DNA of 45,572 nucleotides from Denitromonas ohlonensis (GTDB lineage: Bacteria > Pseudomonadota > Gammaproteobacteria > Burkholderiales > Rhodocyclaceae). The position numbers and the translations under genes were made by a program. The DNA lies in contig NZ_VMNI01000018.1 of NCBI RefSeq assembly GCF_007625205.1, positions 1-45,572 on the forward strand, read 5' to 3'. The notes beneath the pieces were generated by a model, which made no database searches, was not told where the DNA came from, and saw nothing but the letters and a program-made list of their open reading frames with translations. Below, one piece after another: positions 9,873 through 18,748 of this stretch (position 1 is its first letter; each line of letters starts with the position of its first letter).

Positions 9873-11903
9873 TCACTTGATGATCGGCGCCGCATCGCTG
9901 GCGATAGCCGCCTTGACGCGCGCGATCAGCTCATCCCAATTCACGCGCCGATTGTAGCCGATGACGTTGAGGGCCGGGATGCCGCCGCCACGCACGATGG
10001 TGAACGGAGAAGCATCCGCACCCGGCCCCTCAAGACCTTCCATTTGGCATACCCCGCTGGCGAGTCGGCAACCCACGCCAATCTCGCCGTAGCCGAAATC
10101 GCTGAAGAACTGCAAAAAACTGCGCTGAATGGCCGCGCTCGCGCTCGGCCCACCCAGCGCCGTGATGTGCTCGACCGCCCGCTGACTGATCCGCCGGCGA
10201 TAGTCACCCGGCGTGCTTCGCACCGCGGCGTCGAAGCGCACAGGCTTCCAGGCCGCCATCTGCAAGTCATTCAAAGCCAGATCAATGAATCCAGAAACCG
10301 CACCAAAGGAGAATGTCTCGGTCAGTTGCGCCATATCCAGATGCTCAGCCACCACATCGGCGCGCAGACGGGGCACCAGACCGAAAGGCTCGATCACTTC
10401 CAGCCCGGTGGCCTGCACATAGCCATCAAACAAGGCAATAACCAAGGCGCCGTCGAGCGCAGCACGGCGCGGTGTCACGATCAGCCCGGGGATCGACGCC
10501 GACAAGGTGCCGACCATCTCCGGCAAGTCCAGCGCCTCGGTCAGGGCCCGCATCGACACCGGCTCCATAAAGAATCCGCCCGCCCCCTGCCACCCGTCCT
10601 CCGTTTTCGCCACCGTCAGGCGGTCGACAATGACCGCGCCATCGAGCACAGGCAATCGCGCTGGATCGACCTTGATCCGGCCCTGCTCAACCGACATGTC
10701 CAGCAAGAACGGCGCGAAGTCGAGCTTTTGCCAGTGCAGGCCGTCGACCTGAAGATGCCCCTGGGCTGGGGTATCGCGATGCCAGGGGAGATGGCCCGAC
10801 AGCGGCCCGACCCGAAAGCGCTGCCCCAAATACGCAAAGCCCACCTGGTCGAGCCCCACTTCCACCCCATGCAGTTCACCGCCCACCCACTGCACATCCA
10901 GATCAACCCAGCCCGCCACCTGCCAGCGCTCCGTTTGGGCCGGCGCCACCACGGGCAACACGAACTGCGGCACCGCCACCGCCAGATCAGCGCGCCTGAC
11001 CGACACCGCCGCATCGATGATTTGCCGGTCCGCCATATCGAAACGGCCTTTTGCCGTGATGTCGCCGACACCCGGCGCTTCCAGGCGCGATGAAAAAAGC
11101 GTGACCTCCTGACCCGAGACCTGCCCTTCGGCAAGCAGTGAAACGCCTGACGGCACAAACACCGGATCCCAGAACACGCCGCCGGCAGTCCACGCCGCGC
11201 GCATCTCCCAGCGCCACGCATCCCCCTGCCGAACGGCACTCAAGCGCACATCCCCCGCCAGCGCCTCGGCGGCATGGCTGCCCGAGGCATCGGAAAACCC
11301 CGCGTTTTCAAGCCTCGCTGACACCGTCGCGCGACGGCCGTCAACACTGGCACGGCCGCTCAGTGCACCGACCGGATGCCACTGAACCGCCGCCGGCCAG
11401 ACCCGAGCCAGGAGCGAGACCGGCATATGCGAAAACTGGAGATCGAGTGCACCATGAGCCGCCAGCGTGGCCGTCAAGCGCGCGTCGTTCGCGAACTGTG
11501 CCGTCAAACGACCGGCGCGGGATTGAGTCGAGAAATCGAGGTTCAGCCGGGCATCGGCCAGTTCTGGCACGCCGCCAACGCGTGCATCGGCGCACTGAAT
11601 GCGCCCTTCGTCGAGCCGCAAGCGACGGCAATCGAGTTGAACGGCACGCCACTGACGGCCGGCCGCGGTGAGCTGATCGAGCCGAATCCGACCGGCCGTG
11701 CCGTCCAGCACCAAGCTCACGCCTCGCGCCGAAAAGCTCGGGTGATCAATCTGGTGAATATCGAGCTGCAGACCCGCCCAGGCCGCCCCGCTCAAAAGGA
11801 ACAACGCCAGGCCGGCCCGCCTGCCTGGCGGACGCCGCCCGCGCTGGCGCTCAGGCCGGGAACACACCCGTCGACAGATAACGGTCACCGCGGTCACAGA
11901 CAA
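9873..11903 (-). CDS. ydbH: YdbH-family intermembrane phospholipid transport protein
   Basis: 676 residues from ATG 11903. The start is uncertain: the first 53 bases overlap cysM, and a GTG at 11867 would shorten the overlap to 17 bases and give 664 residues. After a basic N-terminus there is one membrane helix (AGLALFLLSGAAWAGLQL). A long periplasmic domain of beta-strand repeats follows, typical of AsmA-like bridges (for example LDLQFSHMPVSLLARVWPAA and PVRFDAAVRSTPGDYRRRIS). The C-terminal section has the conserved YdbH features GGPSASAAIQRSFLQFF and FGYGEIGVGCRLASGVCQM. It is shorter than E. coli YdbH (about 880 residues). The neighbours ynbE and ydbL support the assignment. Confidence 0.82.
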   Translation of the reverse strand: MSVTAVTVICRRVCSRPERQRGRRPPGRRAGLALFLLSGAAWAGLQLDIHQIDHPSFSARGVSLVLDGTAGRIRLDQLTAAGRQWRAVQLDCRRLRLDEGRIQCADARVGGVPELADARLNLDFSTQSRAGRLTAQFANDARLTATLAAHGALDLQFSHMPVSLLARVWPAAVQWHPVGALSGRASVDGRRATVSARLENAGFSDASGSHAAEALAGDVRLSAVRQGDAWRWEMRAAWTAGGVFWDPVFVPSGVSLLAEGQVSGQEVTLFSSRLEAPGVGDITAKGRFDMADRQIIDAAVSVRRADLAVAVPQFVLPVVAPAQTERWQVAGWVDLDVQWVGGELHGVEVGLDQVGFAYLGQRFRVGPLSGHLPWHRDTPAQGHLQVDGLHWQKLDFAPFLLDMSVEQGRIKVDPARLPVLDGAVIVDRLTVAKTEDGWQGAGGFFMEPVSMRALTEALDLPEMVGTLSASIPGLIVTPRRAALDGALVIALFDGYVQATGLEVIEPFGLVPRLRADVVAEHLDMAQLTETFSFGAVSGFIDLALNDLQMAAWKPVRFDAAVRSTPGDYRRRISQRAVEHITALGGPSASAAIQRSFLQFFSDFGYGEIGVGCRLASGVCQMEGLEGPGADASPFTIVRGGGIPALNVIGYNRRVNWDELIARVKAAIASDAAPIIK

Positions 11904-12741
11904 TGCTGACGATCACCGCATTGCTCACCTGCGCAGCAACGCGCAGGGCGACATGCATCGCGCCACCGGATGAGATGCCGGCAAAAATGCCTTCTTCGCG
12001 CGCCAGCCGGCGGGTCATCTCCTCGGCGTCCGCCTGGGTGACAGGCTCGATACGATCAACGCGGGAGGCGTCATAAATAGTCGGCAGATACGCCTCGGGC
12101 CATTTGCGAATACCCGGAATTTGCGCCCCCTCGGCCGGCTCACAACCAATGATTTCAATCTTGGCGTTTTGCTGCTTGAGGTAGCGCGAGGTGCCCATGA
12201 TGGTGCCCGTCGTCCCCATGGAACTCACGAAATGCGTGATCCGCCCGTCAGTCTGGCGCCATAGCTCGGGGCCAGTGCCCTCGAAGTGCGCCTCGGGATT
12301 ATCCGGGTTGCCGAACTGGTCGAGGATCACGCCCTCGCCATCGTCCCGCATCCGGGTCGCCATGTCGCGCGCCACTTCCATGCCGCCGCTTTTGGGGGTG
12401 AGGATCAATTCGGCGCCGAAGGCCCGCATCGTCTGGCGGCGCTCGACGCTCTGATTCTCGGGCATGACCAGAATCATCCGGTAACCGCGAATCGCCGCGG
12501 CCATGGCCAGCGCGATGCCCGTATTGCCGCTGGTCGCTTCGATCAGCGTATCGCCGGGATGAATGCGACCGGCCGCCTCGGCACGCAGAATCATCGACAT
12601 CGCGGGGCGGTCCTTGACCGATCCCGCGGGGTTGTTGCCCTCGAGTTTGGCGAGAATCACATTGCCGTCACCCGCATTGATTCGCTTGAGGCGCACCAGG
12701 GGTGTCTCGCCAACATAGTCTTCAAGGGTCTTGAATTGCAT
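11851..12741 (-). CDS. cysM: Cysteine synthase B
   Basis: 296 residues from ATG 12741 (MQFKTLEDYVGETPLVRLKR), preceded by GGAAG. A fold-type II PLP enzyme: the PLP lysine is in NNPAGSVKDRPA, the phosphate-binding loop is in EATSGNTGIALAM, and a glycine-rich loop appears in SSMGTTGTIMG. The C-terminal SSGG motif is in GIFAGISSGGAMH. CysM makes cysteine from O-acetylserine using sulfide or thiosulfate. CysM is favoured over CysK by the MQFKTLEDYVG-type start and the E-x-N-PAGSVKDR motif. It lies 29 bases after rfaE1, so it probably belongs to the ugd-rfaE1-cysM transcript. Confidence 0.93.
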   Translation of the reverse strand: MQFKTLEDYVGETPLVRLKRINAGDGNVILAKLEGNNPAGSVKDRPAMSMILRAEAAGRIHPGDTLIEATSGNTGIALAMAAAIRGYRMILVMPENQSVERRQTMRAFGAELILTPKSGGMEVARDMATRMRDDGEGVILDQFGNPDNPEAHFEGTGPELWRQTDGRITHFVSSMGTTGTIMGTSRYLKQQNAKIEIIGCEPAEGAQIPGIRKWPEAYLPTIYDASRVDRIEPVTQADAEEMTRRLAREEGIFAGISSGGAMHVALRVAAQVSNAVIVSIVCDRGDRYLSTGVFPA

Positions 12742-12766
12742 CCGTTCTTCCAATGGTTAGGTCGCG

Positions 12767-13711
12767 TCAAGACGCGCTGGCGCGCAGCTCATCCAGCGAG
12801 ACGACCGCCGTTCCGAGTTTGCCGACAACAACGCCGGCGGCAAGATTGGCCCAATGCATGGCATCGGGAGCAGACAAGCCGCAGGCCAGCATCACGGCAA
12901 AGGTCGCGATCACGGTATCGCCCGCACCCGACACATCAAAGACCTCGCGCGCGCGCGTCGGTTCATGACTGACGCCATTTTCATCAAACAGCGTCATGCC
13001 TTCTTCGGACCGGGTCAGCAACACCGCCCCGATCGACAGCTCTTTTCGCAAGGCGTCGACGCGTGCGGCCAGATCAGCCTCGGAGCGCCAACGGCCAACG
13101 ATTCCCTGAAGCTCACCCCGGTTCGGCGTCAGAACCGTCGCGCCGGCATAGCGCGTGAAGTCATCGCCCTTGGGGTCGACCAGCACCGGCTTGCCGGCCG
13201 CTTTGGCGGCCTGAATCATCGCCTCGACATGGTCCAATGCGCCTTTGTCGTAATCGGAAATCAGCACCAGATCATGGGCGGACAGCAGTTGTTTGAAAGT
13301 GTCCAGCTTGGCGGCTAGCACCTCGGCCTGCGGTCTTTGCTCAAAGTCGATGCGCAACAACTGCTGGCTTCGGCCGATGACCCGCAGCTTGAGCGTGGTC
13401 TGGACGCTGGCGTCACGAAACAGATGGGCGCTCACCGCCGATTCGGCCAGCAAGCGATTGAGGCTGTCGCCCGCCTCGTCCTGCCCGACCACCGACAACA
13501 AGGACACCTGCGTGCCCAGCGCCGAGGCGTTGCGCGCCACGTTGGCCGCACCGCCGGGGCGGTCTTCGGCGCGCGTCATGCGCACCACCGGCACCGGCGC
13601 CTCGGGCGAAATCCGGCTGACGTCGCCGAACCAGTAGCGGTCGAGCATGACATCGCCGACAACGAGGATTCGCGCCGCCGATGTCTCCGGCAGCACGTCG
13701 CGACCGCTCAT
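12767..13711 (-). CDS. rfaE1: D-glycero-beta-D-manno-heptose-7-phosphate kinase
   Basis: 314 residues from ATG 13711, one base after the ugd stop; an upstream start at 13741 would add ten residues and overlap ugd. It is a PfkB-family kinase: RILVVGDVMLDRYWFGDVSR near the N-terminus, GGAANVARNASALG for substrate, and the ATP/catalytic motif DVSGAGDTVIATFAVMLACG at about 250. It phosphorylates heptose-7-phosphate at C1 in ADP-heptose synthesis for the LPS core. In E. coli the kinase and adenylyltransferase are fused as HldE; here only the kinase half is present, so the adenylyltransferase (rfaE2) must be elsewhere. Confidence 0.92.
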   Translation of the reverse strand: MSGRDVLPETSAARILVVGDVMLDRYWFGDVSRISPEAPVPVVRMTRAEDRPGGAANVARNASALGTQVSLLSVVGQDEAGDSLNRLLAESAVSAHLFRDASVQTTLKLRVIGRSQQLLRIDFEQRPQAEVLAAKLDTFKQLLSAHDLVLISDYDKGALDHVEAMIQAAKAAGKPVLVDPKGDDFTRYAGATVLTPNRGELQGIVGRWRSEADLAARVDALRKELSIGAVLLTRSEEGMTLFDENGVSHEPTRAREVFDVSGAGDTVIATFAVMLACGLSAPDAMHWANLAAGVVVGKLGTAVVSLDELRASAS

Positions 13712-13712
13712 C

Positions 13713-15035
13713 TCAGCCGCGCCCGATACCGAAGTATTCAATGCCTTCGGCGCGGATCAACGCGGGATCGTACATATTCCGGCCGTCAAACATGACGGGC
13801 TGCTTGAGGCGCGACTTGATGGCCTCAAAGTCGGGACTGCGGAATTCTTTCCACTCGGTGACGATGACCAGCGCGTCGGCATTGTCGAGCGTGCTCTTGG
13901 GGCGACCGGCGTAGCTCAGGCGGGGCTCATCGCCAAAAATGCGTTCGGCTTCCTGCATGGCAACCGGATCATAGGCCGCCACGGTCGCGCCGCGCTTGAA
14001 CAACTCCTGAATGATCACGCGGCTGGGCGCATCGCGCATGTCGTCGGTGTTCGGCTTGAAGGCCAGGCCCCACAGCGCGAAATGCCGACCGGTCAGATCC
14101 TCGCCGAAGCGACGCACGATCTTGTCGACCAGCACATGCTTCTGAATTTCGTTGGCCGCCTCGACCGCGCCAAGCAGCTTGAGGTCATGGCCGTGTTCAC
14201 TGCCGGTGCGGATCAGCGCCTTCACGTCTTTCGGAAAGCACGAGCCGCCGTAGCCACAACCGGCGTACAGAAAATGCCAGCCAATACGCGGATCCGAACC
14301 GATGCCCTGACGCACCAATTCGATGTCGGCCCCGAGCGTTTCAGCCAGATTGGCCAGCTCGTTCATGAAGCTGATCCGCGTGGCCAGCATGGCATTCGCG
14401 GCATATTTGGTGAGTTCGGCGCTGCGCACATCCATAAAGACCAGGCGGTCGTGGTTGCGCTGGAAGGGCGCGTACAACTGACGCATCAGCTCGATGGCCT
14501 GCGGGTCTTCAGCGCCCACCACGATGCGGTCGGGACGCATGAAGTCTTCGATGGCGGCCCCTTCTTTCAGGAACTCTGGGTTCGACACCACACTGAATTC
14601 CGTCGTGCTGCCACGCTTGGCCAGCTCTTCGGCCACGGCAGCGCGCACCTTGTCGGCGGTGCCGACCGGCACCGTGGATTTATCCACGATCACCCGGTAG
14701 CCATCCATGTGCTTGCCGATATTACGTGCGGCGGCGATCACATATTTGAGATCGGCCGAGCCGTCTTCATCGGGCGGCGTCCCGACGGCGATGAACTGCG
14801 TCACGCCCCATTTCGCCGCATTTTCGACATCGGTCGTAAATGACAGGCGACCGGCTTCAACGTTGCGGCGAACGATTTCGTGCAGCCCCGGCTCGTGAAT
14901 GGGGATGCCGCCCTCTTCAAGAATCTTGATCTTGGCCGGATCGACATCCAGACACAGCACATCATTGCCTACGTCGGCCAAACAGGCGCCCGACACCAGG
15001 CCCACATAGCCCGTACCGATAACGGTCACTTTCAT
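13713..15035 (-). CDS. ugd: UDP-glucose 6-dehydrogenase
   Basis: 440 residues with GAGGACAGAGAA before the ATG. The NAD-binding start [20 protein letters not shown] is diagnostic. The catalytic cysteine lies in [14 protein letters not shown] (about residue 260), and the middle helix has [20 protein letters not shown]. The C-terminal domain holds [16 protein letters not shown]. It oxidises UDP-glucose to UDP-glucuronate, a precursor for capsule, exopolysaccharide or LPS sugars. Its place between lapB and rfaE1 supports an LPS role. Confidence 0.96.
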   Translation of the reverse strand: MKVTVIGTGYVGLVSGACLADVGNDVLCLDVDPAKIKILEEGGIPIHEPGLHEIVRRNVEAGRLSFTTDVENAAKWGVTQFIAVGTPPDEDGSADLKYVIAAARNIGKHMDGYRVIVDKSTVPVGTADKVRAAVAEELAKRGSTTEFSVVSNPEFLKEGAAIEDFMRPDRIVVGAEDPQAIELMRQLYAPFQRNHDRLVFMDVRSAELTKYAANAMLATRISFMNELANLAETLGADIELVRQGIGSDPRIGWHFLYAGCGYGGSCFPKDVKALIRTGSEHGHDLKLLGAVEAANEIQKHVLVDKIVRRFGEDLTGRHFALWGLAFKPNTDDMRDAPSRVIIQELFKRGATVAAYDPVAMQEAERIFGDEPRLSYAGRPKSTLDNADALVIVTEWKEFRSPDFEAIKSRLKQPVMFDGRNMYDPALIRAEGIEYFGIGRG

Positions 15036-15076
15036 TTCTCTGTCCTCATGTCATCTGCTGGCGCCGCGAGGATCGC

Positions 15077-16252
15077 TCAGGGCACCAGATCGTATTCTTC
15101 CGTCCGCCGCGGCGGCGTGGTTTCCCACCCCCCGCAGGCCGGGCATCGCCAATAAAACTGACGCGCCTTGAATCCGCACGAGTCGCAGCGATAGCGTGCA
15201 ACGCGGCGCGTGTGACTATGCACCAGCTGACGCACCAGCTCGATGTCCGGGCGCAACTCGGTCGGCGCCGCGACCAGCGCGGCTTCCAGCATCTTGTCGA
15301 GACCGAGCACGCTCGGATTGCGCCGCAATTCGTCGCGCACCAGATCATAGGCGCTGAGCGAACCGGCCAGCTTGAGCGTGCGGTCAAACAGTACATCGAG
15401 CAGATCGAGCGAAGAATGGCGCTCCAGGTAGGCGCGCAGCAATTGCAGTCCGTCTTCTATCCGGCCCTGCGCGTCGTACGCCTTCATCAGACGTTCCGCG
15501 GCGAGCGAGAGATAGAGCGGGTCCTGCCCTTCGATCCGCTTCCAGGCCACGACCGCCTCGTCGAGATCACCCCGGCGCGCCGCCAGATCGCCTTTGATCA
15601 GGCTGCCACGAACCGACCGGGGATTGATCTGCAAGGCCGACTGAATGGCCGTCTCGGCATCGTCTAGCCGCGAGTCCGCCAGCGCGTCGGAGGCCATCTC
15701 GCAATGAAAATTGGCCATTTCCTTGCGCCACCAGACACTCTCGTGATCGGGCAGGGCTTTGGCGATGTCGATCGCTTTCGGCCAGTCTTTTTCTTGTTGA
15801 TAGATTTCCAGCAGATCGCGCAGGGCAACGTCGTTCAAAGCCGTGCCACGCAAGCGCAGGAAGACGGATTCGGCGCGATCGAGCAAGCCGGCTTTCAGAT
15901 AGTCCTGACCGAGCTCCGCTAGGGCCTGCAGGCGCTGGGATTCATTCAAGTCTTCGCGATCGACCAAGTGTTGGTGCATGCGGATCGCGCGCTCGGTTTC
16001 GCCGCGACGGCGAAACAGGCTGCCGAGGGCAAAATGCAGTTCGACCGTATCGGGGTCGATACGCACGGCCTCAATGAAAGCATCGATGGCTTTGTCGGGC
16101 TGCTCGTTGAGCAAAAAATTCAATCCATTGAGATAGGAGCGCGGCAGGCTGCGCGACTCCTTCATCACATGCCGGATATCAACCCGCGCCGCCATCCAGC
16201 CCAAGGCAAAGAACAGCGGCAGCGCCAGTAACCACCAGAATTCAATTTCCAT
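15077..16252 (-). CDS. lapB: Lipopolysaccharide assembly protein LapB
   Basis: 391 residues. A single N-terminal membrane helix (MEIEFWWLLALPLFFALGWM) is followed by a series of TPR repeats (for example DPDTVELHFALGSLFRRRGE and LLDRAESVFLRLRG). A C-terminal rubredoxin-like metal site has two CxxC pairs, in YRCDSCGFKARQFYWRCPAC. In E. coli LapB (YciM) guides FtsH-dependent turnover of LpxC and so sets LPS amount. It follows lapA by only 5 bases, as in most proteobacteria. No Shine-Dalgarno sequence is evident, so it may rely on coupling to lapA. Confidence 0.95.
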   Translation of the reverse strand: MEIEFWWLLALPLFFALGWMAARVDIRHVMKESRSLPRSYLNGLNFLLNEQPDKAIDAFIEAVRIDPDTVELHFALGSLFRRRGETERAIRMHQHLVDREDLNESQRLQALAELGQDYLKAGLLDRAESVFLRLRGTALNDVALRDLLEIYQQEKDWPKAIDIAKALPDHESVWWRKEMANFHCEMASDALADSRLDDAETAIQSALQINPRSVRGSLIKGDLAARRGDLDEAVVAWKRIEGQDPLYLSLAAERLMKAYDAQGRIEDGLQLLRAYLERHSSLDLLDVLFDRTLKLAGSLSAYDLVRDELRRNPSVLGLDKMLEAALVAAPTELRPDIELVRQLVHSHTRRVARYRCDSCGFKARQFYWRCPACGGWETTPPRRTEEYDLVP

Positions 16253-16257
16253 GGGGG

Positions 16258-16575
16258 TCAGAACGCTTCAGGCGCGTCCCCGTCGGCCCGCGGCACAACG
16301 GCCGTGCCTGCCGACGCCTTGATTTCGGCTTCTGCCTTGCGCAGTGATTTACGCAGCTTTCCGATCTCCCGCCGCTGACGCACCAGCGACGACAGCGTCG
16401 CGGTCACGCCCACCAGCGCCCCGGCGGCGAATGCCCCCAGGATGACCAAGACCAATGGCAACTGCCATTGCTTGCCCATGTAGAAGTTCAGCGTCGTGAG
16501 TTGGTCGTTCTTGACGGCAAAGCCGAACAGAACGAGGAAGACCGCCAGACGGATAATCCAGACAATGATTCGCAT
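16258..16575 (-). CDS. lapA: Lipopolysaccharide assembly protein LapA-domain protein
   Basis: 105 residues. There are two membrane helices: MRIIVWIIRLAVFLVLFGFA, and then LPLVLVILGAFAAGALVGVT after a short loop containing LNFYMGKQWQ. A cytosolic charged tail (RQRREIGKLRKSLRKAEAEI) could form a coiled coil. This is the LapA/YciS layout, an inner-membrane partner of LapB. The start codon is only 28 bases after the T-run of the ihfB terminator. Confidence 0.9.
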   Translation of the reverse strand: MRIIVWIIRLAVFLVLFGFAVKNDQLTTLNFYMGKQWQLPLVLVILGAFAAGALVGVTATLSSLVRQRREIGKLRKSLRKAEAEIKASAGTAVVPRADGDAPEAF

Positions 16576-16603
16576 AGGGGGTGATTATGGCCGACTCGTG
16601 GAC

Positions 16604-16631
16604 AAAAAAGAAGGCGGTCGAAACCGCCTTC
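16604..16631 (-). terminator. Intrinsic terminator after ihfB
   Basis: On the minus strand GAAGGCGGT and ACCGCCTTC form a 9-bp stem around a four-base TTCG-type loop, followed by TTTTTTG. It ends the rpsA-ihfB transcript 23 bases past the ihfB stop. It also lies only about 28 bases before the lapA start, in the same direction. Confidence 0.9.
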
Positions 16632-16654
16632 CCCAATGACACAATCTGAACCGA

Positions 16655-16939
16655 TTATTCGGCCAGATCCACACGTTCCCGCAATTCCTTGCCCGCCTTG
16701 AAGTGCGGCACATGTTTTTCAGCAACCTCAACCCGTTCACCGGATTTCGGATTGCGTCCCATGCGGGGCGGGCGGTAATTCAGCGCAAAGCTGCCGAAGC
16801 CGCGAATCTCGATGCGATCACCACGTGACAATGAGTCGGTCATCGCATCGAGAATCATCTTGACAGCGTAATCGGCATCCTTGGCAACCAACTGCGGAAA
16901 ACGTGCCGCCAGTCGCGCAATGAGCTCCGATTTGGTCAT
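16655..16939 (-). CDS. ihfB: Integration host factor subunit beta
   Basis: 94 residues, full length. It begins [20 protein letters not shown] and contains [20 protein letters not shown] and [12 protein letters not shown], the DNA-binding arm. It pairs with IhfA (995-1297 here). It lies 11 bases after rpsA, the conserved proteobacterial order rpsA-ihfB-lapA-lapB. It is followed by a strong terminator. Confidence 0.97.
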   Translation of the reverse strand: MTKSELIARLAARFPQLVAKDADYAVKMILDAMTDSLSRGDRIEIRGFGSFALNYRPPRMGRNPKSGERVEVAEKHVPHFKAGKELRERVDLAE

Positions 16940-16950
16940 GAGTGCACCAA

Positions 16951-18657
16951 TTATTGCTTCTGCTCGTCCATCTTCGCCTTGAGCAGGGCACCCAGACTGG
17001 TGGTGCCCGTCGCGGCGGAGCTCTCGGCGGCCAGCTTCTGCATGGCGTCCGAGGTCTCAGCCTGATCCTTGGCTTTGATCGACAGGTTGATCGAACGGGA
17101 CTTGCGATCCACGTTGATGATCATGGTCTCGACTTCCTCACCTTCCTTCATCACGGTGGTCAGGTCATCGATACGGTGCGGTGCAGCTTCAGACACGCGC
17201 AGGTAGCCTTCGATGTCATCGCCCAGCGAAATCACGGCACCACGCGCATCAACCGTCTTCACGGTGCCGCGCACGAGGCTGTTCTTGTCGTGGGTGGCGA
17301 TGAAGTTGGTGAAGGGGTCCCCATCCATCTGCTTGATGCCAAGCGAGATACGCTCACGCTCGACGTCGATGGCCAGCACCACGGCTTCGACTTCGTCACC
17401 TTTCTTGAAGCGACGCACAGCTTCTTCGCCCTGCTCGGACCACGACAGGTCGGACAGGTGAACCAGACCGTCGATGCCGCCATCCAGACCGATGAACACA
17501 CCGAAGTCGGTGATCGACTTGATCTGACCGGAAACCTTGTCGCCTTTCTTGAAGTTCATGGCGAACTCGTCCCACGGGTTGGCCATGCACTGCTTCATAC
17601 CCAGCGAGATACGGCGACGCTCTTCGTCGATGTCGAGGATCATCACTTCCACCTCGTCGCCCAGCTGGACGACTTTGTTCGGGTGGATGTTCTTGTTGGT
17701 CCAGTCCATCTCGGAGACGTGCACCAGACCTTCGATGCCCTGCTCCACTTCCACGAAGGAGCCGTAGTCGGTGATGTTGGTGACTTTGCCGAACAGGCGG
17801 GTGCCGGTGGGGTAACGACGGGCAATACCCACCCACGGATCTTCGCCGAGCTGCTTGAGACCCAGCGACACGCGGCAACGCTCGCGGTCGAACTTGAGCA
17901 CTTTGGCTTCGAGTTCGTCGCCGACAGCAACCACTTCCGACGGGTGACGCACACGACGCCAGGCCAGGTCGGTGATGTGCAGCAGGCCGTCGATACCACC
18001 CAGATCCACGAACGCGCCGTAGTCGGTGATGTTCTTGACGATGCCCTTGACGACCATGCCTTCGGCCAGGTTCTCGAGCAGCTTATCGCGCTCTTCACCC
18101 ATGGTCTCTTCAAGCACGGCACGGCGCGACACAACCACGTTGTTGCGCTTGCGGTCGAGCTTGATGACCTTGAATTCGAATTCTTTACCCTCGTACGGGG
18201 CGGTGTCTTTCACAGGACGCATGTCGACCAGCGAACCCGGCAGGAAGGCGCGGATACCGTGGGTCATGACCGTCAGACCACCCTTGACACGACCGCTGAC
18301 AACACCGTTAACCAGCGTGCCTTCGTTGAGCGCGAGCTCCAGGTCGTTCCAGGCGGCGATGCGCTTGGCTTTGTCGCGGGACAGGCGGGTTTCGCCGTAG
18401 CCGTCTTCGAGTGCGTCAATGGCAACCTGGACGTAGTCGCCTTCTTTAACTTCAAGTTCGCCGTGATCGTTGCGGAACTCTTCGATCGCAACATAGCTTT
18501 CGGACTTCAAGCCAGCGTTCACGACAACGAAGTTCTGATCGATACGGACCACCTCGGCGGTGATCACTTCGCCCGTGCGCATTTCCTGCAGCGCTAGGCT
18601 TTCCTCGAACAGCTCGGCAAAGCTTTCCATGGACATTTCAGGGGTAGGAATGGACAT
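16951..18657 (-). CDS. rpsA: 30S ribosomal protein S1
   Basis: 568 residues with six S1/OB repeats. Typical repeat ends include [40 protein letters not shown] and [21 protein letters not shown]1 melts mRNA and presents it to the 30S subunit. The start [20 protein letters not shown] has a second in-frame ATG eight codons later. No strong Shine-Dalgarno sequence lies before the start (AGG at about -13, then a T-run), as is known for rpsA, whose structured leader allows autorepression by S1. Confidence 0.97.
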   Translation of the reverse strand: MSIPTPEMSMESFAELFEESLALQEMRTGEVITAEVVRIDQNFVVVNAGLKSESYVAIEEFRNDHGELEVKEGDYVQVAIDALEDGYGETRLSRDKAKRIAAWNDLELALNEGTLVNGVVSGRVKGGLTVMTHGIRAFLPGSLVDMRPVKDTAPYEGKEFEFKVIKLDRKRNNVVVSRRAVLEETMGEERDKLLENLAEGMVVKGIVKNITDYGAFVDLGGIDGLLHITDLAWRRVRHPSEVVAVGDELEAKVLKFDRERCRVSLGLKQLGEDPWVGIARRYPTGTRLFGKVTNITDYGSFVEVEQGIEGLVHVSEMDWTNKNIHPNKVVQLGDEVEVMILDIDEERRRISLGMKQCMANPWDEFAMNFKKGDKVSGQIKSITDFGVFIGLDGGIDGLVHLSDLSWSEQGEEAVRRFKKGDEVEAVVLAIDVERERISLGIKQMDGDPFTNFIATHDKNSLVRGTVKTVDARGAVISLGDDIEGYLRVSEAAPHRIDDLTTVMKEGEEVETMIINVDRKSRSINLSIKAKDQAETSDAMQKLAAESSAATGTTSLGALLKAKMDEQKQ

Positions 18658-18748
18658 AAAAAAAGACCTGGTGCTGCCGCAAGGACAGCGGGTTAGTTAA
18701 TAAACACACCGGCCAGAGGGCCGGAATACGTTTGAGCCGGCGCGCCGC
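18658..18748 (-). promoter_or_regulatory. rpsA leader region with hairpins, no clear Shine-Dalgarno
   Basis: The 91 bases between aroA-cmk and rpsA hold a stem CCGGCC/GGCCGG (about 18710-18725) and a second imperfect stem GCTG.CC/GG.CAGC nearer the start (about 18674-18692). A T-run lies directly before the ATG. In gammaproteobacteria the rpsA leader folds into hairpins and lacks a strong ribosome site so that free S1 can repress it; the layout here is compatible. The function is inferred from position and structure only. Confidence 0.4.

Noticed and set aside
16942-18597. A 551-codon plus-strand frame opposite rpsA
   Set aside because: Antisense image of the S1 repeats; the apparent periodicity comes from the rpsA repeats.
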